64,000 nt of DNA from an uncultured Roseovarius sp. (GTDB taxonomy: Bacteria > Pseudomonadota > Alphaproteobacteria > Rhodobacterales > Rhodobacteraceae), in contig OX638333.1 of assembly GCA_951812895.1 (NCBI GenBank), forward strand, positions 1 through 64,000. Reading direction: 5' to 3'. Under the pieces are notes generated by a model. That model ran no database searches. It was not told where the DNA came from and saw only the letters and a list, made by a program, of their open reading frames with translations. Shown here one piece after another: positions 1 to 7,271 of this stretch. How positions within the stretch are numbered: the first letter of the stretch is position 1; each line of letters starts with the position of its first letter. The position numbers were made by a program, and so were the translations under genes.

Positions 1-374
1 ATCACGGTGCCCTCAAAGGGCAGGCCATGAACATCATCAAACCAATCGCGCATCTGCATAAAGCCATCTTCAAACCCATCAGCTTGAGCAAATTCATTGT
101 CGGTCTGCTCGCAGTCGCGGTCGTAGATCGCAGAGGGAAGCCGATGCCCATTGATGAACATTTCTGTCGCTGCAATGCGTACCTTGGCGGTGTGCGTCAC
201 CACAGCAGTCTTCAATAGGCGACAGCCTTTAGTTCGCATGCCGGTGTAGAGCTTGATCGTGTCGCCAGCTTTGCAATGCGGGCGACCGTCTTTGCGCGGT
301 GCGCGTACAGTTTGGCACTTGTGGCCATACGTTACATCATCGGCAAATTCAGCTTTGAAATTTAGTGCGGGCAT
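1..374 (-). CDS. ASCH-like domain phage protein (3' end outside window)
   Basis: Open leftward frame starting at the ATG at 374 and running off the window edge, so the C-terminus is missing. The N-terminus (MPALNFKAEF...), the arginine-rich RAPRKDGRPHCKAGDTIKLY segment and the GMRTKGCRLL segment resemble the short ASCH-fold proteins common in temperate phages. These are thought to bind RNA or modified nucleotides; no activity is shown here. It is the last visible gene of a leftward group (374, 595, 882, 1099) belonging to the element left of the main prophage unit. Confidence 0.6.
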   Translation of the reverse strand, partial: MPALNFKAEFADDVTYGHKCQTVRAPRKDGRPHCKAGDTIKLYTGMRTKGCRLLKTAVVTHTAKVRIAATEMFINGHRLPSAIYDRDCEQTDNEFAQADGFEDGFMQMRDWFDDVHGLPFEGTV

Positions 375-391
375 CGGTCTACCGGTCCTTT

Positions 392-595
392 TTAATCAGT
401 TATCTGCTCGAGACGTTGAGCGCCGCATGTCAGGGCGAAAAACACCTCATCGCCAGCGCTATTCTTCGCATACAATTTGTTCTGACCGTTGCACTGCGTG
501 ACCGTCACGGTGTTGCCCAACTCAGCGAAACCCGGTGCGCCCATGCCCGTTATTCTTAGTTTGTCACCGGGCTTTGTGGTGGCGTAGTCAATCAT
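392..595 (-). CDS. Small phage protein, 67 aa, SH3/KOW-like beta
   Basis: Starts at the internal ATG at 595 (MIDYATTKPG); a longer frame upstream overlaps the next gene and has no better start. Pattern GDKLRITG...GNTVTVTQ...VFFALT suggests a small beta barrel of the KOW/SH3 kind, as in many phage accessory proteins. Function not recognised. Confidence 0.55.
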   Translation of the reverse strand: MIDYATTKPGDKLRITGMGAPGFAELGNTVTVTQCNGQNKLYAKNSAGDEVFFALTCGAQRLEQITD

Positions 596-612
596 CGTGG
601 GCGTCCCTTTCG

Positions 613-882
613 TCAGGTTGATTTCCGCTCTGCAATGAGAGCCTGAATTTCGGTAATTGCATCCTCGGGTGTCCGCGATTTTCTGGCCTTTTCGCCCATT
701 GCCCAGCCGATCAGAGTCATGAACCAAAACACTGCCATCACCCATTGCATCGCTGTTGATTGCAGCCAAACAGCCAGTGCAATTCCGGCAGTCAATGCGG
801 CTATCCATGCGAGAGAATGCAGATACCCCGACCAGTAATTCTTGATCAGCACAATCGTGATGGTTTTGTCTTGATCAGCCAT
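613..882 (-). CDS. Small membrane protein, 89 aa
   Basis: ATG at 882 (MADQDKTITI). Two hydrophobic stretches lie at about residues 23-41 and 46-61, followed by a charged C-terminus ending in a predicted helix (EDAITEIQALIAERK). Probably inner membrane with a cytoplasmic tail. Function unknown. Confidence 0.55.
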   Translation of the reverse strand: MADQDKTITIVLIKNYWSGYLHSLAWIAALTAGIALAVWLQSTAMQWVMAVFWFMTLIGWAMGEKARKSRTPEDAITEIQALIAERKST

Positions 883-913
883 AGGCGCGGTCCTTCCTGA
901 TGGTGGGCGGGGC

Positions 914-1099
914 TTACGCCGCCCGAATTTCATCCATGACGGCGTGCGTGCGCGAAACTGCCTCTTGGCCATAAGCAAAGTTGACCTCGGATACGTCGCC
1001 GTCTTCCTTTGCGGTTTCCAGATCCTCAATCACAGCCTCGATGTCTGAGATTGACCCTTTGAGGTTATTTATAAGGCGGTCGATTTCTTGCGTGGTCAT
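914..1099 (-). CDS. Small acidic helical protein, 61 aa
   Basis: ATG at 1099 preceded by a purine-rich stretch. The sequence is nearly all helix-forming (TTQEIDRLINNLKGSISDIE) and acidic, so a short coiled coil is likely. First gene of the leftward group, next to the divergent control region. Function unknown. Confidence 0.55.
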   Translation of the reverse strand: MTTQEIDRLINNLKGSISDIEAVIEDLETAKEDGDVSEVNFAYGQEAVSRTHAVMDEIRAA

Positions 1100-1129
1100 G
1101 GTTTTGGTCCTTCTTCACTTTTGTAATCT

Positions 1130-1213
1130 TCAATCTACGGTTTCGGCCCTGTTACGCTTCAATCTTCGGTTCTGGTAAATTCTGTAGATTGAAACGGTGG
1201 GTGAAGATTGAAG
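1130..1213. promoter_or_regulatory. Divergent control region with nested inverted repeats
   Basis: Between the leftward gene starting at 1099 and the rightward gene at 1325. TCAATCTAC (1130-1138) is repeated inverted as GTAGATTGA (1184-1192). CTTCAATCTTC (1157-1167) is repeated inverted as GAAGATTGAAG (1203-1213). All four words share the core TCAATCT or its complement, which suggests four binding sites for one regulator. Confidence 0.5.
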
Positions 1214-1250
1214 TGCTCCAAATTCTGTTTTCGATAATCAATATATAATA

Positions 1251-1281
1251 TACTTGCATATTCATGTCAATACTTGTATAT
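1251..1281 (+). promoter_or_regulatory. Direct repeat TACTTGYATA, probable RHH operator
   Basis: TACTTGCATAT at 1251 and TACTTGTATAT at 1271 lie 20 bp apart, two helical turns, just upstream of a ribbon-helix-helix gene. That spacing and position fit autoregulation by the encoded protein; this is inference. Confidence 0.4.
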
Positions 1282-1324
1282 ACACAAACATACGATTGAA
1301 TACGATGAGAAGGGCCGTTATCCA

Positions 1325-1522
1325 ATGGACATGGCGCGAAACAAAAAACAAATCGGCTTGGCCTTAGACCCTGAATTGCTTGCGCGTTTCGATGCGTGGA
1401 GAGATCGGCAACGGTTTAGCCCGTCGCGCACGGAAGTTATTGAGGAACTTCTTAGCACCTTTCTAGATGCAGAAGACAAGCGCACAGGCGGCAAAACTGT
1501 AGATAACAGTGATGCGGATTAA
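1325..1522 (+). CDS. Ribbon-helix-helix DNA-binding protein, 65 aa
   Basis: ATG at 1325 (MDMARNKKQI) chosen over an ATG at 1274 because of the purine-rich AGAAGGG ahead of it. KKQIGLALDPELLARFDAWR supplies the RHH beta strand and first helix, and SRTEVIEELLSTFL the second helix, as in CopG/Arc repressors. The C-terminal 15 residues are polar. First gene of a rightward group (1325-2450). Likely autoregulatory repressor. Confidence 0.7.
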   Translation: MDMARNKKQIGLALDPELLARFDAWRDRQRFSPSRTEVIEELLSTFLDAEDKRTGGKTVDNSDAD

Positions 1523-1533
1523 GGAGGCTGACA

Positions 1534-1815
1534 GTGGGGCATAGCGGCACACTGCGGATTTATAGGCCAAGCAATGGCACCGAAGGCGATATCTTTATGG
1601 GTGAATGGTGCGCCAATTGTGCTTTGGCCAACTTTGACGATCCAGATCGCGCTTGCATGATAAATCTCAGAGCCTTGGCGCACCACATCGATGAGCCAGA
1701 ATACCCGGCAGAATGGAATTATTCAGATGGAGGTGTACCACAATGTACGGCCTTCACAATCGACGAAGCTATCGATCAGCGTTGCGACCAGACGATTGAT
1801 ATGTTCGACAAATAG
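1534..1815 (+). CDS. Cysteine-rich small phage protein, 93 aa
   Basis: GTG start at 1534 with a strong AAGGAGG 7 nt upstream. RIYRPSNGTEGDIF followed by WCANCA, then further single cysteines (ACMI, PQC, QRC), suggests a metal-binding fold. Proteins with this N-terminal motif recur in early regions of alphaproteobacterial phages, but I know of no function. Confidence 0.6.
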   Translation: MGHSGTLRIYRPSNGTEGDIFMGEWCANCALANFDDPDRACMINLRALAHHIDEPEYPAEWNYSDGGVPQCTAFTIDEAIDQRCDQTIDMFDK

Positions 1816-1826
1816 GAGCGAATTTA

Positions 1827-2234
1827 GTGTCTGATCTGTTGCCGTATCAACTTGCCGCTAAAAAGAAGCGCGCCGACATTGAGGCGGCTCTATCAAAGGC
1901 ATTGCCTGACACTGACGGAATTGTACATTCCGAAGTGTTTGATCCGTGGGCCGATGTTATTTCGGGCATACATGGATCATATTCAAGTGAAAGCGATGAA
2001 CTGATGATTGCCGCTCTTGAGGCCGTGCGGGATCGAAAGACATTTGAATTCATCGATGAGCGCGGGTTTGTTGCGGAATTTGCTCTGTATGTCTTATCGG
2101 GCCAGAATTTGATTGAATATGGCAGCTCCCCGCGCGGTGGATGGCCGGAACATGAGTTGGAAGATCATTGGCAGGCGCTGATCGACAAATGGAAAGCCTA
2201 TGTTGAAATTGTTTGGAACGAAGATCATCAGTAA
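1827..2234 (+). CDS. Hypothetical phage protein, 135 aa
   Basis: GTG start at 1827, 9 nt after the previous stop, with GGAG upstream. Acidic and Trp-rich C-terminus (ELEDHWQALIDKWKAYVEIV). No motif recognised. Its position in a string of tightly spaced small genes suggests an early phage accessory function. Confidence 0.55.
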   Translation: MSDLLPYQLAAKKKRADIEAALSKALPDTDGIVHSEVFDPWADVISGIHGSYSSESDELMIAALEAVRDRKTFEFIDERGFVAEFALYVLSGQNLIEYGSSPRGGWPEHELEDHWQALIDKWKAYVEIVWNEDHQ

Positions 2235-2246
2235 GGAGACGATTTG

Positions 2247-2450
2247 ATGGCAGTGAGTGGCGATTGGTTCTCGTATCCGGGCGATGGTGGCGACGTAAAG
2301 GTTATGGCTGTATCTGACGGTTATTGCATGTGTCGCAGGCCGGGAAAGCTGCCTTTCGTTTTCAAGGAGAGGGATGTTGATCCTTTGGTCTTTGACCGCA
2401 AAATTGAAAACCAAAATCGTGTGATCCGGGATCGCGCGAACTCACGATAA
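2247..2450 (+). CDS. Small phage protein, 67 aa, paralogue of 45061-45264
   Basis: ATG at 2247 after AAGGAGA. Differs from the protein at 45061-45264 at only about five positions (for example VMAVSDGY against VLAVADGY), and the DNA is also close. In the main unit the homologue runs leftward, away from the att core; here it runs rightward, toward it. The two copies therefore come from two related phages. Contains a CMC motif and a conserved KIENQNRVIRDRANSR tail. Function unknown. Confidence 0.65.
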   Translation: MAVSGDWFSYPGDGGDVKVMAVSDGYCMCRRPGKLPFVFKERDVDPLVFDRKIENQNRVIRDRANSR

Positions 2451-2677
2451 AGGAGCGTTTATCATGTTCGCGCGTTGTTCGGGGTTTGTCCTGATTAACC
2501 AATCACCCTAAGTGACTGTTTTAATTTGTATTGTGTATGGATTTGCAATCCGCTGAAATGCGTTTTCAGGCGTGGTCCACTCTCATTGTAAGCTATTGAT
2601 TTATTTAGGGGCTTATAGCCTGTTTTCGTGGTCCACATGATCTTTTTTTATATGGCTAAAATAGCGATATTTGTTGA
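2451..2677. other. Non-coding end of the left element
   Basis: 227 bp with no convincing gene. AAGGAG at 2451 precedes a 15-codon frame at 2464-2511, which may be a truncated gene. The rest is AT-rich and contains two copies of CGTGGTCCAC (2571-2580 and 2627-2636) close to the att-like junction at 2678. Confidence 0.5.
2571..2636. repeat. Two CGTGGTCCAC sites near the junction
   Basis: CGTGGTCCAC at 2571-2580 and 2627-2636, spaced 56 bp. Each is a 4-bp inverted repeat around a central T. Location 40-105 bp from the att junction suggests arm-type sites for a recombinase or excisionase; not proven. Confidence 0.35.
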
Positions 2678-2693
2678 CCGTGTGGGGGCACCA
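2678..2693 (+). other. Truncated att core: last 16 nt of tRNA-Thr
   Basis: CCGTGTGGGGGCACCA is identical to the last 16 nt of the longer tRNA-like core at 50040-50085 and comprises the T-stem 3' strand, acceptor 3' strand and CCA. Identity with the second unit copy begins exactly at 2678; upstream, the sequences are unrelated. The expected full tRNA gene of a normal attL is absent. Confidence 0.65.
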
Positions 2694-2940
2694 TTTCAAC
2701 CGATTGATATTAAATGACAAAGTGAGCGCTCAGCCGTTCGCATTAGTGTGTATTTTCAAACGTTTTTCAAACACACCGAAGAATCGAATAATGGTACCAT
2801 GTTTAGCGATATTCCGCATCGTTCAAAGGAATGGCCACTAAATATGGTTGGTGAATTGGGTTGGTTTGCGCTAAAACGCAGATAGTTCACCACTAACAAA
2901 CTTGGGAACGTAATAAGAAGACGAAACAGAGGCGGGTATA
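2694..2940. other. Intergenic between att and methylase
   Basis: 247 bp without a gene. Contains GTGT...TTTCAAACG...TTTCAAACACAC with two TTTCAAAC words around 2747-2775, and an 11-bp palindrome-like GCGCTAAAACGC around 2868. Possible integrase arm sites or the methylase promoter; neither is demonstrable by eye. Confidence 0.4.
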
Positions 2941-4530
2941 ATGAACTTCATCGCGTTAGAATCAGAACAGAAGCTACGCGGTGGATACTACACGCCTGCC
3001 GACCTCGCTAATTTCTTAACCCGATGGATAGCTCCGAGCGCCGGAACCCGCGTGCTTGAACCAAGCTGCGGAGATGGCGCATTTTTCCCAACGCTTGATG
3101 GATCTGACGCAACAGTTACGGCATTCGAACTATCGCCAGAAGAAGCTGCAAAGGCTTCGGCGCGTGGTCTGCCGGATTGTACCGTTCACAATCGAGATTT
3201 CTTAAGTTGGGCGCTGGCAGCGGAACGCGGCCAGTTCGATGCGGTCATCGGCAACCCACCGTTTGTCAAGTACCAGTATCTCCCGGCGGACTTCCAAGCC
3301 AACGCTGAACGTGTGTTTGCGCGTCTCGGCTGCAAATTCACGAAACACACTAATGCATGGGTTCCTTTCATTCTCGCGTCGATGGACCTGCTGCGCCCCG
3401 GTGGGCGGCTAGCGATGGTGGTTCCGTCCGAGATCGTGCACGTTATGCACGCGCAATCCTTGCGAACCTATCTCGGACAGCAATGTCGCCGCATAGTGAT
3501 CGTAGACCCTCAAGAAATCTGGTTCGAAGGCACCTTGCAGGGCGCGGTCCTGCTGATGGCCGAGAAGAAGGCTGCGCCTGATGTCCACGGCGAAGGGCTA
3601 GGCATTCACCGCGTAGCCGGTCGCGACTTCCTACGCGAAGACCCAGAAGCAGTTTTCAACACACCCCGAGCGATCAACGGAAAGACTGTTCAAGGCAAGT
3701 GGACACGCGCACTGGTGCCCACCGCGACTCTATCCACCCTCGAAGCCTTAGAAGAAGATTCCAGATTCTGCCGCTTCGACGATGCCGCTAAAGTGGACGT
3801 GGGCATAGTCACGGGTGCCAACAAGTTTTTCCTCGTCACAGACGACGTTGTGCGACAGAACGGACTGGAAAAGTGGGCGCATCCAATGTTTGGGCGCAGC
3901 GACCATTGCCCCGGAGTGATCTATGATAACGCGCAGCACGCCCGCAATGCGGCTACAGGCAAGCCTACGAACTTCCTGTGGCTCGACAGTTCGGTTATGG
4001 ATAGTGCCAAAGGTCGCGCTTACATCGCTTCGGGCGAACACGAAAAGCTCCACGAGCGATATAAATGCCGTATCCGAAAGCCGTGGTACACGGTGCCTTC
4101 GGTGCACGCTACCGAGGTTGGAATGCTCAAGCGCAGCCACAACACGCCCCGCCTAATTCATAATCGTGTCGGGGCCTACACAACCGATACCGCCTATCGC
4201 ATTCGTGCCCTTCGCGGTACAGCGGATGCTTTGGTTTATGGCTTCTACAACAGCCTGACCGCCCTCAGCGCGGAACTGGAAGGGCGTCACTATGGCGGTG
4301 GTGTTTTAGAGCTGGTGCCCAGCGAAATTGAGAAGCTGCTGTTACCTGCACCCGAAGGCATCTCCCCAAATGTTGAGAAATTGGACCGTATGGTGCGCGA
4401 AGATTCTGTGGCGGACACGCTGGAAGTGCAATCAGAAGATGTGCTTGGTGCTCTGACTAAGGCTGAACAGATGGACCTGCTTGCCGCTTGGGCTACTCTA
4501 CGCGACCGCCGCCACCGAATTCCTTCTTAG
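2941..4530 (+). CDS. N6-adenine DNA methyltransferase (Eco57I/gamma type)
   Basis: 529 aa. GGYYTPADLANFLTRWI (about residues 14-30) is the motif X region. VLEPSCGDGAFF (38-49) is the AdoMet-binding motif I. AVIGNPPFVKYQYL (101-114) carries catalytic NPPF. The C-terminal half, ending with HYGGGVLELVPSEIEKLLLP, is the typical target-recognition part. Full length for the class, so probably active in modifying phage and host DNA. It is the only rightward gene at this end, sits next to att like a lysogenic-conversion gene, and its stop overlaps by 4 nt the stop of a convergent frame that could be its partner. Confidence 0.85.
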   Translation: MNFIALESEQKLRGGYYTPADLANFLTRWIAPSAGTRVLEPSCGDGAFFPTLDGSDATVTAFELSPEEAAKASARGLPDCTVHNRDFLSWALAAERGQFDAVIGNPPFVKYQYLPADFQANAERVFARLGCKFTKHTNAWVPFILASMDLLRPGGRLAMVVPSEIVHVMHAQSLRTYLGQQCRRIVIVDPQEIWFEGTLQGAVLLMAEKKAAPDVHGEGLGIHRVAGRDFLREDPEAVFNTPRAINGKTVQGKWTRALVPTATLSTLEALEEDSRFCRFDDAAKVDVGIVTGANKFFLVTDDVVRQNGLEKWAHPMFGRSDHCPGVIYDNAQHARNAATGKPTNFLWLDSSVMDSAKGRAYIASGEHEKLHERYKCRIRKPWYTVPSVHATEVGMLKRSHNTPRLIHNRVGAYTTDTAYRIRALRGTADALVYGFYNSLTALSAELEGRHYGGGVLELVPSEIEKLLLPAPEGISPNVEKLDRMVREDSVADTLEVQSEDVLGALTKAEQMDLLAAWATLRDRRHRIPS

Positions 4531-5033
4531 TCGATTTCCAAAGTGAAGCGCGAAGGATCTTCGTTTTCGCGGAACAGTTTCAGCACGCGATCCAGCAAAT
4601 CCTCTTTAGCAACGAGCGGTTTGGCATCGCCCCAGTGTAAGCCGGTCATGCTGTTGCGCTGCCGGTAGGAAGCTGTGTCAGTCCGCGTATTGTGCGAGAG
4701 GTGCATAGTGTGGACTCCGTAATCCACGTCTTTCACGATTAGTCGAATCTGCGCCTCTGCCCGTTCAATGTGGGCCCGTGCGGGAGCAGCGTCAGGTTCC
4801 CAGTCCAACGCCGCAAACACTTCGTCTCGGAAATAGTGTCGTTGGTCGATACCTTCCATTGCGCCAACACCTAGAAGCATAGAGCCAGTGGGGCTGGTGT
4901 TCGCGCCAGTGGGAATGTTCAAGTGGCGACGGGTCAGACCATTGCTTAGTATCGCAGAAATCGCGACATAGTTACATTTCCTCACCGGGCGCAAGCACTT
5001 CACCGACATTCTCAAAATCGTCGCCACTGGCAA
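4527..5033 (-). CDS. Convergent partner of the methylase, possibly truncated restriction enzyme
   Basis: 168-codon frame. The N-terminal 20-25 codons overlap the previous leftward gene and look non-coding; protein-like sequence begins near NYVAISAILSNG. Segments such as NIPTGANTSPTGSMLLGVG, EAQIRLIVKDVDYGVHTMHL and a C-terminal FTLEID look conserved, but I cannot name a family. Tail-to-tail overlap with a full-length methylase suggests a restriction endonuclease, perhaps lacking its N-terminus. No PD-(D/E)xK motif is obvious. An alternative start is the ATG at 4877. Confidence 0.45.
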   Translation of the reverse strand: MPVATILRMSVKCLRPVRKCNYVAISAILSNGLTRRHLNIPTGANTSPTGSMLLGVGAMEGIDQRHYFRDEVFAALDWEPDAAPARAHIERAEAQIRLIVKDVDYGVHTMHLSHNTRTDTASYRQRNSMTGLHWGDAKPLVAKEDLLDRVLKLFRENEDPSRFTLEID

Positions 5034-5259
5034 CCATGCATGTTATCCCATTGTCCAACGTCATAATAATTGTCCACGTGCCGGTTTCCGCAGAGGCAAA
5101 CAACTCCATTAAAGCTCCATCTGAATCAAGACCGATTGATTGCTGTGTTTCACCGAATTTATTTTCGAACCAGTAGAGTGCCACTTCTCGTGGGGCGCAG
5201 TTCTGTGCCTGTGCCAAAGTCCCAAAGAAGATCAGAGCAAGTGTCAGTAGCGCGCGCAT
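4972..5259 (-). CDS. Small exported protein
   Basis: Start taken at the ATG at 5259 (MRALLTLALIFFG); a GTG-like start at 5268 is also possible. A clear Sec signal peptide ends at AQAQ|N near residue 20. The mature part (NCAPREVALYWFENKFGE..., ETGTWTI, CMVASGDDFE) contains two cysteines that could form a disulfide. Similar exported proteins are widespread in Rhodobacterales genomes. Last gene of the lysis operon. Role unknown. Confidence 0.65.
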   Translation of the reverse strand: MRALLTLALIFFGTLAQAQNCAPREVALYWFENKFGETQQSIGLDSDGALMELFASAETGTWTIIMTLDNGITCMVASGDDFENVGEVLAPGEEM

Positions 5260-5462
5260 CACCGACACCCGGCGTCATGCCCGGCCACCACGTCGGCAAC
5301 CGCCCCACCCGTCACGTCATTGATACCGGGATCGGCCAGCGCAGCATCAGCCAGATTGTCAATTGCCCGGCTGTACGTTGGACCGCAGAACGCCGCGTCA
5401 CTTGTCGCGCTGCTGCAACCTGTCACGCCAACCAAGATTAGAACTGTCACCATGAATCGCAT
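5259..5462 (-). CDS. Rz1-like outer-membrane lipoprotein (o-spanin candidate)
   Basis: 67 aa. MRFMVTVLILVGVTGC is a lipoprotein signal with the lipobox VTGC at residues 13-16. Its start lies inside the 3' end of the Rz-like gene in another frame, the classic embedded Rz/Rz1 arrangement (65-nt overlap). It lacks the proline-rich tail of lambda Rz1, so the assignment rests on lipobox and position. Would join inner and outer membranes in the last lysis step. Confidence 0.6.
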   Translation of the reverse strand: MRFMVTVLILVGVTGCSSATSDAAFCGPTYSRAIDNLADAALADPGINDVTGGAVADVVAGHDAGCR

Positions 5463-5622
5463 CGTCGATCCTTTCGGTTGTTTCTAGTTTTTCGCGGGTC
5501 TGTTTTGTGCGTTCGGACTTCTTGCCGGAACTGCGGGCGCTGAACCACGTAGCCGCCAAGGCGATTGCCCCGGCGATGTACGGCCAGAACTCGGCAATCA
5601 GTGAGGAAATCAAGCCGGTCAT
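5398..5622 (-). CDS. Rz-like inner-membrane spanin
   Basis: 74 aa from the ATG at 5622, which overlaps the endolysin stop (TGATG). An N-terminal membrane segment (about residues 10-26, EFWPYIAGAIALAATWF) is followed by a basic coiled coil (KKSERTKQTREKLETTERID) and a C-terminal WRDRLQ, matching short Rz-like proteins of alphaproteobacterial phages. Confidence 0.65.
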   Translation of the reverse strand: MTGLISSLIAEFWPYIAGAIALAATWFSARSSGKKSERTKQTREKLETTERIDDAIHGDSSNLGWRDRLQQRDK

Positions 5623-6326
5623 CAACGTCTCCCCCGCTTCCAGTCCTTCCAACGGGACAGCATGACCAGACTGACGCCTATCAGTGTAAGGGCCACGAAG
5701 GCCCACTGGATTGCCTCTGCATGCTGTATGAGGGGTTGAAGCTTGCTAGCGGCCCCTTGGGCATCAGCTCCCAGCTTTGCCAGCTCTCCAGCGGCGACAG
5801 AGCCCGTGGTGCCGATAGCGGCACCTGTGCCCCCTGTCATTGTCTTGGATTGGGACAAGCCGCGAGGAGCCTTGCGATTGAGCCACGGTCCGACCTTGAA
5901 GCCAGGGCAGGCTTTGGCGGCGACCTCGTTGTGACCAATCACTTTTTTGATGGAAGGGAATTTTCGACGCAATTCAGCAATTCGTTTGCGAAGCGCGACC
6001 GCTTGTTCATGTGTGAAATGATCCTCGAACTGGTCATTTTCCGAGGAAGCCGCCCCGCCAATCAGACAGAGGTGAATCGTCCGTTTGTTGTGGCCTCTTG
6101 CTCCCGCTGTGACATGTTCCCAAGGGTCCCCGTCGTTATCCAGATCGCGCCCGATAGCCTCATCGCCATTGCGGCCAATGATCCAAGCGTAGCCGTTCCC
6201 CAGCCAGCCACGATCCTCGACGTGCCAGCGTGTGATTTCGTCGCGCTGTTCCTCAACCGATGCATCAGCCATCCAGCCCGTATGTGTGGCCGAACAATGC
6301 ACCATGATCGTGTCAACGTGTCTCAT
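5622..6326 (-). CDS. Endolysin, amidase_2 type, with C-terminal membrane anchor
   Basis: 234 aa N-acetylmuramoyl-L-alanine amidase. DTIMVHCSAT (His10) and GHNEVAAKACPGF (His near 146, Cys near 154) supply the zinc ligands of the T7-lysozyme-like fold; YAWIIGRNG and LCLIGG are typical core strands. Unlike T7 lysozyme there is a linker rich in Gly/Ala, then a single membrane segment (about 205-224, WAFVALTLIGVSLVMLS) and a basic tail, so the enzyme may be held in the inner membrane. Cleaves the peptide stem from peptidoglycan at lysis. First gene before the spanin pair; ATGA overlap with the upstream gene. Confidence 0.85.
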   Translation of the reverse strand: MRHVDTIMVHCSATHTGWMADASVEEQRDEITRWHVEDRGWLGNGYAWIIGRNGDEAIGRDLDNDGDPWEHVTAGARGHNKRTIHLCLIGGAASSENDQFEDHFTHEQAVALRKRIAELRRKFPSIKKVIGHNEVAAKACPGFKVGPWLNRKAPRGLSQSKTMTGGTGAAIGTTGSVAAGELAKLGADAQGAASKLQPLIQHAEAIQWAFVALTLIGVSLVMLSRWKDWKRGRR

Positions 6327-6844
6327 ATTCCGTCCTCCAGGATAAACGCTTCGGACAGGAAGCTCCCCGCGATCACGCGGTCCCCATCGAAGAAGCGATA
6401 GTCAGTTTTCAGGTTGTGAGCGCCAACCGGCAGGTTGGGTTGCTCTTGATGCCCGATCCACCACCAAAGAGGGTGATAAGTGCAGTATTTGGTTTCTGTG
6501 GAATATGGGATTTCCGTTGACCATTCCCGGTCGTCGTAATGGTTACGATCTTCGGTCAGGTTACGCATGGACGTTCGATACTGGCCCGGGCTATTCGTCA
6601 GAAGCACAACATCCGCCGCCACAAACAGATCATCGCCCGGAGCGATGCTGTCGGCCTCGACCCCGCTTTGAATGCAGGTATCGGAATCGCCCCCAATCTC
6701 ACTGAGTGCAACCACTCGAATAGAGCGCACTTCGATGTACGAACTGATATCCGGTTTGGTTTGGATGCTAAAAATGATGTACCCAAGACCGATCAAAAGG
6801 ACGCCCGGCATTATCTTCAGGCGAATTCGTTGCACTCTATCCAT
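6323..6844 (-). CDS. Membrane-anchored hypothetical protein in lysis cluster
   Basis: 173 aa. One membrane segment at about residues 12-26 (MPGVLLIGLGYIIFS), then an extracytoplasmic domain with two cysteines and WWWIGH near residue 130. It sits between the holin-like gene and the endolysin with overlaps on both sides, so a role in lysis timing or superinfection is plausible, but no family is recognised. Confidence 0.55.
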   Translation of the reverse strand: MDRVQRIRLKIMPGVLLIGLGYIIFSIQTKPDISSYIEVRSIRVVALSEIGGDSDTCIQSGVEADSIAPGDDLFVAADVVLLTNSPGQYRTSMRNLTEDRNHYDDREWSTEIPYSTETKYCTYHPLWWWIGHQEQPNLPVGAHNLKTDYRFFDGDRVIAGSFLSEAFILEDGI

Positions 6845-7227
6845 TACGAACGTCCTCGAATGATTAACAGGAAACTTCGCAGTCGGACCGGGTCGGTGAT
6901 GATTTTGCCGATCAACTCACCGAAAGCTGCCCAAAACCCGGCAACGGGTATCAGGTAGATTTCTCTGGGCCACCCCGCCATATCCAGAGTGGCTTCGGTC
7001 AAGAGCCAGGACCAAACCAACCCAACCGCGATCCCACGAAGCGTCAGTCTTGCGCCCTCGCGGCCCTCAACTGGTCGACGTATGAAAACAGCACCGGCTG
7101 CGGCGGCTACCCAGAACACACCCGGATATCCGGTCCAATGTTCCACCATCAGGCCAAACGACCCGAAGCCGCTGACTTTTGCCGCAAAGGTCGCAGCATC
7201 GATTGCCGCTTGTGATTTGATTGTCAT
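6844..7227 (-). CDS. Holin-like membrane protein
   Basis: 127 aa with three likely membrane segments (about residues 33-49, 64-80 and 92-111) and a short basic C-terminus (RLRSFLLIIRGRS). Size, topology and position directly upstream of endolysin and spanins support a holin that sets lysis time. Confidence 0.6.
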   Translation of the reverse strand: MTIKSQAAIDAATFAAKVSGFGSFGLMVEHWTGYPGVFWVAAAAGAVFIRRPVEGREGARLTLRGIAVGLVWSWLLTEATLDMAGWPREIYLIPVAGFWAAFGELIGKIITDPVRLRSFLLIIRGRS

Positions 7228-7271
7228 GTCTACTCACTCAGTTGATCGTTTCAGATCACCGGGGATTTTTG

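Noticed and set aside
2666..2693. ATTTGT...CCGTG at the first junction read as an att core with an internal deletion
   Set aside because: Only six bases (ATTTGT) match beyond the 16-nt remnant, easily chance in AT-rich DNA.
5565..6401. 278-codon rightward frame opposite the endolysin, and other long antisense frames under late genes
   Set aside because: Mirror frames of strongly coding leftward genes, without ribosome sites or protein-like composition.
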